Assembly (NCBI RefSeq): GCF_900114315.1
Contig: NZ_FOSQ01000011.1
Location: 119,429 to 183,428 of the forward strand
Source: Falsiroseomonas stagni DSM 19981
Lineage (GTDB): Bacteria; Pseudomonadota; Alphaproteobacteria; Acetobacterales; Acetobacteraceae
Direction of reading: 5' to 3'
Length of the DNA stretch: 64,000 bases
Both the position numbers and the translations under genes were made by a program. Below the pieces are notes generated by a model. The model was not told the origin of the DNA. It did not search any database and saw only the letters and a program-made list of their open reading frames with translations. Shown here in pieces: positions 25,912 to 33,891 of this stretch (positions are counted from its first letter, which is position 1; the number at the start of each line of letters is the position of its first letter).

Positions 25912-28900
25912 ATGATGATGATCTACCGCTGCGTCTGCTACCCGCGGACCGGCAACTGGGACAGCCTGAACCTCGACCTCGACGAGAAGAACATCCTCTT
26001 CCACGTCTCCGTGCGGCCGGACCGGCGGCAGATCGTGGTCAACGAACTGGTGGACGGCGCCTGGGGGGTGGAGCGCACCCTGCCGGTCGACCTCTCGACG
26101 ACCGAGGTGCTGCCCCTGCTGGTGATCTGCACCACCGCCCACATCCACCTGCTGGTGGGCGGGGAGGTGCGGGCCACCATCGCCGTGCAGTGGCCGCAGG
26201 GCCGGCAGGTTTCCGTCCGCACCAGCATGGCCTGGTTCGCCAGCCCCGGCTTCGGCCCCTTCGGCGACCCCGGCGCCGCCACCCGGCAGGGCTGGCTGCC
26301 GGGCGAAGGGATCGGCGTCGAGGCGCTGCGCGGCTTCGTACCGGCGACGGACTGGCAGGGCGGGCCCGTCGCCATCACCATCGGCGCCGAACGCTTCACC
26401 GCCCAGGCCATGCCGGCGGCCTCCGCCCCCGGCCTGCCGCCCGGCTTCGTGGTGCCGCTGGACCCCGCGGCGCGGGCAGCCCTGTCGCAGGCGGAAGCCA
26501 ATTCGCGCCTCGCCACGCGCGTCGCGGTCGATTTCGGCCCTGGCGATGCGGGGACCGCGGGCGCGACCGTCATCGCGCAGGGCTGGGTGAACCCGCCCGG
26601 GATCGTCGAAGGCGTCGCGGAAGGGCGGATCACCGGCTGGCTGCGCGGGCGCGGCGCCCTCCCGCGGCTGGAGGTGCTGCTGGAGGGCGCGCCGGTGCAG
26701 GCGCAGGTGACGCTGGGCGCGGAGCCGCGCTTCCCGCCGGACTGCCTGCTCGGCGCACGCCGCAGCCGGGACGGCGGCGGCGATGGCTACGCCCCGGAAC
26801 GCCGCAGCGCCTTCACCATCGACCTGCCGGCGGAGGTCGTCGCTCGCGCCCGCGCCAGCGGCGTCCCGCTGCAGGTGATGGGCGATGGCGCCAAGCTCAT
26901 CGGCGGCAGCCTGGCGCTCGGCGCCCGCAAGCCGGCGGAGGAGGCCGCGCCCGCCGCGACCCCGGCGGCGGAGGCGGTGGAGGAGACGGTCGCCTCCGGC
27001 CGGATGGGCGGCTCGGTCCAGGTGCTGCGCATGGATGTCCCGCCCGCGAGCGGCGAGGATGTCTGGCTGGACCTGGTGGCGCCGGATGGCGACATCCCGC
27101 TCCACCTGCGCTACCGCGCGGCGGAGAACTGGATCGTCACCAACCATTGCGCGGATGGGGAATGGGGGTCGGAGACGGTGCTCGGCCGCCTGCCATCCTC
27201 CTGGTACCGCCTCGTGGTGGATGTGGAGATCGGCGCGGGGCGCTGCCTCATCGCCGTCAACCACACCCCCTGGGGCGAGGTGACGAGCGCCCTGCTGGGC
27301 AGCGAGGAGTTGACCGTCCGCGGGCCGCACCAGCGCTTCGCCCGCGCCGCGCCGCGCCGCGCGCCGCCGCCACCCTCCCCCGTGCCGCCGGCCGGGGCGG
27401 TGGACCGGGTGCTGCGCGATACCGTGCTTGGCTGGGCGGTGGATGCCGGGCCGGATGCGGCGCTGGAGATCGATATCGGCGAGGGGCCGGTGCGCGTGGT
27501 GCCGCGCTGGGTGGAACTGCCGGGGCTGGCGGCCAGGCTCGGCCGGCCCGGCGCGCGGATCGGCTTCGAGGCCCCGCTGCCCGAGGCGCTGCGCGGACGG
27601 CTCGGCCGCCATCTGCGCCTGGCGCGGCTGTCGCTGGATGGCCGGCCGCTCAGCCTGCCCCCGTCCTGGACCAGCGCGGTGACGGAAGTCGATGGCTTCG
27701 TCCTGCGCGGGGAGGTGGTGGGCACGCCGGCGGGGCGGGCCCCGTCGATCGGCCTGACGGTCGGCGGCCGGGCGCGGGATGTCGCGACGGTGGTCTGGGC
27801 CGAAACCCCCCTGCCCGGCCTGCGCGCCAGCAGCGGCAGCCAGGCCCGCCATGGCTTCGAGATCGAGCTGCCCGGCACGATCTGGACCGATATCGGGGAT
27901 GCGCGCGACGCCAGCCTCGAGATGACGGTGGATGGGCGGGTGATCGAGCCGGGACGGCTGCTGTTCACCCGCGCCATGGCGCAGCACGCGCTGGTCCGGG
28001 CGGCGCAGCTCGGCGATGGCTCGGCCGCCGCGCAATGCAACGCGCTGCTGGCCGCGGAACACCTGGCCTTCGGGCGCTTCCTGCCCGACCTGCCGCCGGA
28101 AGCGGCGCGGTTCCATGCGGAATTCACCCGCCGGATGAAGCTGGACGGCTTCGTGGCGCGCAACGCCGCCGCGCCGCGCCAGCCCTCCCGCGGCGCGGGC
28201 CGGGCGCCGGAGCCGACGGCGGAGGAAACGCAGCGCATCGCCGTCTGGCGCGCCCTGCGCGCGGTCAATGCAAGGCTGTCCAGCGACGGGGAGCCGATCT
28301 TCTATCACGCCCGGCTGGTCGAAGCCGCGCACCGGCTGGAAGGGGAGGCGCGGGAGCATTTCTGGTTCGGCCTGGTGCCGCCGCTCTGCGCCACCGACGA
28401 ATTGCCGCTGCTCGACCGCGCGGTGCCGCTATCCACCTGGTTCCACCAGGAGGAACGGCCGGATGCCTGGGCGCTGAGTTCCGCCATCGCGCTGCTGGCC
28501 GCGGCCGGGGAGGCCAGGCGGGCGACCGATGCGCTCTACCGGCTGGCGGGCAGCATGCAGGGCTGGATCAACACCGCCTGCATCGGCTTCGCGCTGCGTC
28601 ACCTCGAAGGCCGGGCGGCGGAGGGCCTTCTGGCGGAAGCGGAGCTGGAGCGGTTCCGCTACGCCTTCCTGGCGCTGCTCGACGCCTTCAAGGGCGAATG
28701 GTTCTCCCGCCTGCATGACCGGCACCTGGTGGAGGCGCTGGTCCTGCTGCTGGACCGGCGCCATTTGATGCCGGACTACCTGGCGCAGGACATGACGCGC
28801 GCGGCGCTGCGGCACTACGGCCTCTCCCCGTCCTTCTGGGCGCGCTGGAGCGCCGGGCCGGCGCGGCGGGAGGGCGGGCAGGACAGCCAGCTTGCCGTCG

Positions 28901-31434
28901 CGTGGCGGCGCTTCCGCCAGCTGGAAGCGGCCCTCGGCGATCCGGCGCGGGTGGACCAGCGGCTCGGCACCCTGCATGGCGGGCTGCAGTTCTTCCGCAG
29001 CCATGGCAACCCGGAAGCGGTGACCTGGATGCGGGAGCTGGCCGCGCATGCGCTGCGCCCGGGCAGCGCCGCCAACCCCGGCACGCTGGGGCGGCTGCTG
29101 GCGGATATGGTCGCGCTGGATGCGCGGGATGCCGTGCGGATCGCGGCCATGCCGGGCCTGCCCTTGCCGGGGGGGCTGTCGGGCCTCGGCATCGCGCCGG
29201 ACGGGCTGCGGGACCTGCTGCGGGAGATGCGCGCCCAGCCGCGCGGCATGACGGAGCAGGCGCAGCGCGCGCTGTGCCGGATGCTGGTGGCGCCGGAGAT
29301 GCCGCCGGCGGCGGCGGAGGTGCGCGACCTGGCGGCGATGCTGGCGGAGCCGCGCTACCTCCATGTCGGCGCGGATATGCTGAGCCTGATGGCGGTGCGC
29401 CAGGCGGCGGCGCAGCACCCCGGCGCCGCCCCGGCCGGGCGCGCGCTGGTGCGCCGCTTCGCCGCATCGGTGACGCGCGCGGTGGAGGAAGGCGGCGCGC
29501 CGCACCTGCCCGCGCCGCTGCTGGCCGGCATGGCCCGCCTGCTGCAGGTGCTGGAGAACCAGCGCCTGCCGGAGATGGCGGAAGCGGTGATGGCGCTACA
29601 GGCGCTGCGGGATGCGATCCACCTGCGCTACCGCCACCACCACGACCAGGCGCTGACGCCGGTGGCGAAGCCGGCCATCGCCTTCGATCCCGCCGCCCTG
29701 GCGGGGGACGTGCTGGTCTGCGTCTATTCCTGCAACAAGTACCTGGACACCCGCGTGGCCGCGATCCGGGAGACCTGGATGCAGGACCTGGCCGCGATCG
29801 GGGCGCGCTGCATCATCATCGTGGGCGATGGCGACGATACGCTGGATGGCGACGTGCTGCGCCTTGCCGTGTCCGACAGCTACGAGGACCTGCCCCAGAA
29901 GACGCTGCGCATGGTGGAATGGGTGCATGCCAACACCGATGCGCAATACCTCATCAAGATCGATGACGATTGCTACCTGAGTACGGAGAACTACTTCGGC
30001 ACGCTGGACTACCGCGCGCACCACTATCACGGCCGGCTCCTGGAACGCGCGATCGGCGGCACGGACCGCGTCTGGCACCACCTGAAGTCCAGCAGCGAAC
30101 GCGCGCGCGGCATCGACCGTTCGCCCGAACCCTCGCGCTACTGCGATGGCGGCGGCGTCTACAGCCTGTCCCGCTTCGCCATGGGCCGGCTGGCCGCCGC
30201 CGCCGCGCGGCGGGACGGCCAGCGGCTGATCGCCCGGTCCTTCATGGAGGACAAGATGGTCGGCGACCTGCTGGCCATGGAGGAGATCTTCCCCGACAAC
30301 ACCGACTACGAAAGCTACCAGCGCCGCCGCACCTTCGGCACGGCGCATCCCATCGGCATCTATGAGAACACCTTCTTCCCGAGCGCGCTCGGCACGGCCA
30401 AGGTCGCGCATCTCGACCTCGACCGCGACCAGGCGCGCGCCCATGCGCTGCGCGGGCAGCTCGACCTCAGCCCGAAGAAGATCTGGCCGAGCTTCGCCCC
30501 CGTGGGCACCGACCACACCCATCACCAGTTGGAACTGCTCAGCGGGGCGGAGGTCCTGGCGCGGACGCAGGCGGAGCCGATCGGCGTGGTGCTGGCCGCG
30601 CGCAACGAGATGACGATGCTGCCGCATCTGCTGGACCACTACCGGTCGATCGGCGTGCGGGCCTTCTACGCGGTGGACAACGCCTCGGATGACGGGTCAC
30701 GCGAATGGCTGCTCGCCCAGCCCGATGTCGTCGTCTATTCGGCGGCGGGCGAATACCGCACCTCCCATTATGGCGTGACCTGGCAGCAGACCGTGCTGGC
30801 GCATCATTTCGTCAGCCGCTGGGCGGTTGTGGCGGATGCGGATGAATTCCTGATCTACCCGGGCTGGCGCCACCGCAGCCTTGCGGATCTGGTGGCCGCG
30901 GTGGAAGCCGAACGCGCCAATGCCGTGCCGCTGTGGATGGTGGACCTGTACCCCGCCGGCCCGCTGGAGGAGGCGGACTTCACCGCCCGCCCGCCCTTCG
31001 AGGCCGCGACCTGGCTGGACCGCGAACCGGTGCAGGCCTATCGCCTGACCAGCTGCTTCTACAGCAACCGGTGCCAGCAGGTCTCGGCGCTGCGCCACCG
31101 CCTGCTGCCGGACAGCGAGCCGAATGGCTTCGTGGCGGAGAAGGTGGCGCTGTTCCGCTACCAGCCCTGGATCCGCGTCAGCGAAGGCATCCACAGCGCG
31201 GCGAATATCCGCCTGTCCCGGCAACCCGCGGTCTTCGCGCACTTCAAGTACCACGCCGGCTTCCGCCGGAAGATCCTGGAGGAGATCAGCCGCGGCCAGC
31301 ACTACAACGGCGCCGCGGAATACAAGCGCTACGCCGCGATGGTGGCGGAAAGCGCCGGCGCCTTCGGGCGAGAGGGGCTGTCGGTCCAGCTGGGCGCGGA
31401 TGGCTTCCTGCCGCCGGAATCCCGCCGCGGCTGA
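25912..31434 (+). CDS. multidomain glycosyltransferase: two galectin-like domains + GT31 + GT2
   Basis: A 1,840-residue protein without signal peptide. Galectin-like domain 1 (about residues 5-100) has H31, R35, N44, W51, E54 with the galectin spacing (text ..VNELVDGAWGVERT). Domain 2 (about 360-465) repeats it with H398, R402, N411, W418, E421. Beta-sandwich stretches with GWLRG (near 242) and GWAVD (507) lie around it; 700-1260 is largely helical. A GT31 domain (1266-1545) shows AIRETW, KIDDDCY (D1351-D1353), YCDGGGVYSLS and MEDKMVGD. The end (1555-1835) is a GT2-type domain with AARNEMTMLPHLLDHY and DADEF (D1642-F1646). It probably adds two sugars to a surface glycan. The start at 25912 (Met-Met-Met) is not certain; 25864 is possible. 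Confidence 0.85.
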   Translation: MMMIYRCVCYPRTGNWDSLNLDLDEKNILFHVSVRPDRRQIVVNELVDGAWGVERTLPVDLSTTEVLPLLVICTTAHIHLLVGGEVRATIAVQWPQGRQVSVRTSMAWFASPGFGPFGDPGAATRQGWLPGEGIGVEALRGFVPATDWQGGPVAITIGAERFTAQAMPAASAPGLPPGFVVPLDPAARAALSQAEANSRLATRVAVDFGPGDAGTAGATVIAQGWVNPPGIVEGVAEGRITGWLRGRGALPRLEVLLEGAPVQAQVTLGAEPRFPPDCLLGARRSRDGGGDGYAPERRSAFTIDLPAEVVARARASGVPLQVMGDGAKLIGGSLALGARKPAEEAAPAATPAAEAVEETVASGRMGGSVQVLRMDVPPASGEDVWLDLVAPDGDIPLHLRYRAAENWIVTNHCADGEWGSETVLGRLPSSWYRLVVDVEIGAGRCLIAVNHTPWGEVTSALLGSEELTVRGPHQRFARAAPRRAPPPPSPVPPAGAVDRVLRDTVLGWAVDAGPDAALEIDIGEGPVRVVPRWVELPGLAARLGRPGARIGFEAPLPEALRGRLGRHLRLARLSLDGRPLSLPPSWTSAVTEVDGFVLRGEVVGTPAGRAPSIGLTVGGRARDVATVVWAETPLPGLRASSGSQARHGFEIELPGTIWTDIGDARDASLEMTVDGRVIEPGRLLFTRAMAQHALVRAAQLGDGSAAAQCNALLAAEHLAFGRFLPDLPPEAARFHAEFTRRMKLDGFVARNAAAPRQPSRGAGRAPEPTAEETQRIAVWRALRAVNARLSSDGEPIFYHARLVEAAHRLEGEAREHFWFGLVPPLCATDELPLLDRAVPLSTWFHQEERPDAWALSSAIALLAAAGEARRATDALYRLAGSMQGWINTACIGFALRHLEGRAAEGLLAEAELERFRYAFLALLDAFKGEWFSRLHDRHLVEALVLLLDRRHLMPDYLAQDMTRAALRHYGLSPSFWARWSAGPARREGGQDSQLAVAWRRFRQLEAALGDPARVDQRLGTLHGGLQFFRSHGNPEAVTWMRELAAHALRPGSAANPGTLGRLLADMVALDARDAVRIAAMPGLPLPGGLSGLGIAPDGLRDLLREMRAQPRGMTEQAQRALCRMLVAPEMPPAAAEVRDLAAMLAEPRYLHVGADMLSLMAVRQAAAQHPGAAPAGRALVRRFAASVTRAVEEGGAPHLPAPLLAGMARLLQVLENQRLPEMAEAVMALQALRDAIHLRYRHHHDQALTPVAKPAIAFDPAALAGDVLVCVYSCNKYLDTRVAAIRETWMQDLAAIGARCIIIVGDGDDTLDGDVLRLAVSDSYEDLPQKTLRMVEWVHANTDAQYLIKIDDDCYLSTENYFGTLDYRAHHYHGRLLERAIGGTDRVWHHLKSSSERARGIDRSPEPSRYCDGGGVYSLSRFAMGRLAAAAARRDGQRLIARSFMEDKMVGDLLAMEEIFPDNTDYESYQRRRTFGTAHPIGIYENTFFPSALGTAKVAHLDLDRDQARAHALRGQLDLSPKKIWPSFAPVGTDHTHHQLELLSGAEVLARTQAEPIGVVLAARNEMTMLPHLLDHYRSIGVRAFYAVDNASDDGSREWLLAQPDVVVYSAAGEYRTSHYGVTWQQTVLAHHFVSRWAVVADADEFLIYPGWRHRSLADLVAAVEAERANAVPLWMVDLYPAGPLEEADFTARPPFEAATWLDREPVQAYRLTSCFYSNRCQQVSALRHRLLPDSEPNGFVAEKVALFRYQPWIRVSEGIHSAANIRLSRQPAVFAHFKYHAGFRRKILEEISRGQHYNGAAEYKRYAAMVAESAGAFGREGLSVQLGADGFLPPESRRG

Positions 31435-31740
31435 TTCGTCTGTACCGAAAATAAGATTCGTGGATCACTTCGCCGTGATATCGCGATGCAAGGCGGCCTG
31501 TGGCGCTGCTGGATGGTGCGGTTGCGACCGGAAGAAGCAGGCCTTTACAGGATGATAACACCAGATCGGGGGCAGCCGGGGCGGAGGCGCCCTTGCGGCT
31601 GGCGCCAGAGAATGCATCTCTGCCGAACCATGCGGCGAGGCTGAATGGTCCCTTTTCGGATCAGTCTTAAAAAAAATACTTTTCACCATTAATCATAGCG
31701 CCTAGCGTCCTGCCGGCTGTCACGAGTTTGTCAGAAATCC
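31435..31740 (+). other. intergenic region with AT-rich core
   Basis: A 306-bp gap with no gene. The segment 31661-31698 is AT-rich (a run of eight A followed by TACTTTTCACCATTAATCA) in an otherwise 70% GC region and probably holds the promoter of the next gene, though no textbook -35/-10 pair is visible. Confidence 0.5.
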
Positions 31741-33753
31741 ATGTTGATCGCCCAGCATCCCCCCAGTGGTGACCAGGCGCCGCTTGCCTCCTCCGGGGCA
31801 GGGGCCGCGGGGCCTCGGGCGCCTGCCCTGCCGCCTTCCCTGGTGGCGGCGATGCGCGAGCCGGTGCTGCTGATCGCCGCCATCGAATGGAGCCTGGCGC
31901 GGGACGTCCTGGCGGTGCCGGTGCCCGTCCTGGCCATCGAACATGACGCCACCCTGGGCCTTCTGCTGCATGCCGAAGGCAGCCGCTTCCCGCTTCCCGC
32001 CATGCCGCCGCTCTGCGTCGCCGCCATCGCCTTCACCGAGGAAGGGGAAGCCGCGCTGCGGACCGCCATCGATCACGCCCCGGGCGGCGACACCGTGCCC
32101 CCCGTCGCGCGCATGCAGCCCGGGGATGCGATGGGGCTCGCCACCGCCGTCGTCTCCGGCACCACCGCGGTGCTGCGGCGGCAGGCGGCGCTGCTCGCGG
32201 GTTCGCTGCGCAGCCTCGGCCAGATGCGCGCGGCGCATGACGATCACCAGGGGCGGCTCGCGCAGTTGGAAGCCTATGTCGCCCGCGACAACCGCCAGGA
32301 TTTCGACGAGGTCTTCGCCGAGGAACCGGCGGGCGGGGAGGATGCGGCCATCCGGCTCGGCCGCGGTGCCAATATCGGCGCGCTCGCCCAGTTGCTGCCC
32401 ATCGCCAGCCGCGGCGTCAGCGCCATCGGGCTGCACCTGGATGCCGCGCCGGAATCGCCCACCGCCGTCCTCGTGGTGCGGCTGACGAGCCTGGAAGATG
32501 GGCAGGACCGCGCCACCTGGCGCCTGCCTGCCGATCGGCTGAAGGCGGGCTGGCAGGTGCTGGGGCTGGAACGCGCCCTCACCGGCCTGTCCCGCACGCT
32601 GCGGCTGACGGTGGAGGTGCCGGAAGGCACGCTGGCGCTCTCCCTCGGCGGCAACCAGCCCCTGCCCGCCTTCCGCGTCAGCGGTGAGGATGGCGCGCCC
32701 CTGGCCCCGCGCAGCCTGGCCTTCCGCGTCTGGACCGGCCTGCCCGGCGTGATGCCGCCCGTGACCGGCATCGACCATGCCGAGGGCAGCGAGGATCTCG
32801 GCCAGGGGTGGGAGGAAGTGCCCGTCCTGCCGGAAACGATCGAATTGTCCCGCGATGGCGCCAGCGCCACGCGCCGCGCCCTGGATGATGACAGCCTGCC
32901 CTGCGACCCCGCCCGCGCCGGCGTCACGCTGGGCCGCATGGCCGGCGCGCTGCCGGCCGGCACGCTGGTCGCACAGGCCACCGGCCGCCTGGTGGGGGAG
33001 GTGACGGAGCCGGTCGAATTCGCCCTCGCCGCCGCGACGACGACGGCGGCGGCGCTCGACCTCTCCCGCCAGGACGGCGCCGCCATCGGGTGGTCCGGCT
33101 GGATCATGGCGGATGAGGACGGCCTGGCGCCGCTGCGGCTGTTCCAGGCGGAGGGCACGGGCCCGCGGGATCTCTTCGTGCTGACGCGCCGGATGCCGGG
33201 CGCGCCGGGCACGCCGCCCCGCGCGCGCATCGGCGGCCTTCGCGCGACCGTCGCCGCCGCGCAGGCCGGCCAGGCCGCCGACCGCCCCGCCCTTCCCGAC
33301 CCCCTCGCCCCCCTGGCGGAGGAAGCGGATGAGACGGAGCTCCCGCAGGCCTTCCTGGCCGCGCGGGATTTCCGCGGCACCGGCTTCCACGCGCTGGAAG
33401 GCGCCGGGGACCGGACCTGGCGCTGGCTGGGCGCGGATGTGAACCTCAAGCTCGACAACGTCTCCCGCCACGCCACGCGGATCGAGGTGCTGATCGCCGC
33501 CACGGCGCCGGGGCTGACGGAAGGCGCCATCACCTGTTCGGTCAATGGCGTGCCGACGCGCGCCAATTTCGCCCGGACGGCGGGGGACGGGTCCGGCGAG
33601 GCCGGGCTGACGGCCCTGATCCCCCTGCCCCAGGCGGCGCGGCGGCGGGACCGCAGCGTGATGCTGGACCTCGCCTTCGGGCGCGCGCACCAGCCGCCGG
33701 GGGACAGCCGCGTGCTCTCCGTCGCCTGCACGGGGCTGCGCATCTCCGCCTGA
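31741..33753 (+). CDS. uncharacterised protein of the glycan island
   Basis: A 670-residue protein with no recognised family, signal peptide or clear membrane segment. The N-terminal 160 residues are Ala/Pro-rich and mixed alpha/beta; 160-200 is helical (LRSLGQMRAAHDDHQGRLAQ); the rest is dominated by beta strands and acid-rich loops. The C-terminal 130 residues (GFHALEGAGDRTWRWLG, then IEVLIAATAPG and CSVNGVP) look like a jelly-roll carbohydrate-binding sandwich, as seen in accessory domains of bacterial glycosyltransferases. Its place between two large glycosyltransferases suggests a glycan-binding or scaffolding role. Its stop codon abuts the MITE-like element. Confidence 0.7.
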   Translation: MLIAQHPPSGDQAPLASSGAGAAGPRAPALPPSLVAAMREPVLLIAAIEWSLARDVLAVPVPVLAIEHDATLGLLLHAEGSRFPLPAMPPLCVAAIAFTEEGEAALRTAIDHAPGGDTVPPVARMQPGDAMGLATAVVSGTTAVLRRQAALLAGSLRSLGQMRAAHDDHQGRLAQLEAYVARDNRQDFDEVFAEEPAGGEDAAIRLGRGANIGALAQLLPIASRGVSAIGLHLDAAPESPTAVLVVRLTSLEDGQDRATWRLPADRLKAGWQVLGLERALTGLSRTLRLTVEVPEGTLALSLGGNQPLPAFRVSGEDGAPLAPRSLAFRVWTGLPGVMPPVTGIDHAEGSEDLGQGWEEVPVLPETIELSRDGASATRRALDDDSLPCDPARAGVTLGRMAGALPAGTLVAQATGRLVGEVTEPVEFALAAATTTAAALDLSRQDGAAIGWSGWIMADEDGLAPLRLFQAEGTGPRDLFVLTRRMPGAPGTPPRARIGGLRATVAAAQAGQAADRPALPDPLAPLAEEADETELPQAFLAARDFRGTGFHALEGAGDRTWRWLGADVNLKLDNVSRHATRIEVLIAATAPGLTEGAITCSVNGVPTRANFARTAGDGSGEAGLTALIPLPQAARRRDRSVMLDLAFGRAHQPPGDSRVLSVACTGLRISA

Positions 33754-33851
33754 GAGCTTGTGAATTAATGCCCGAAAGCGCCGGAATCCGAGGAAAAAGC
33801 CCGATGATTTCAACGGGCAATAATGCTCAAGCTCGACTCTTTCACAGGCTC
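33754..33851. mobile_element. 98-bp MITE-like element (IS5-type ends)
   Basis: The ends GAGCTTGTGAA and TTCACAGGCTC are inverted repeats matching at 10 of 11 positions, and the element is flanked on both sides by TGA, a 3-bp direct repeat of the TNA form produced by IS1031-group IS5 elements. Inside, GCCCG-N10-CGGGC makes a further hairpin. It carries no transposase. The left flank TGA is the stop codon of the upstream gene. Confidence 0.55.
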
Positions 33852-33891
33852 TGAACCGGGCCTTGCATTCGCCGCCGCCACGCGGCACGCC

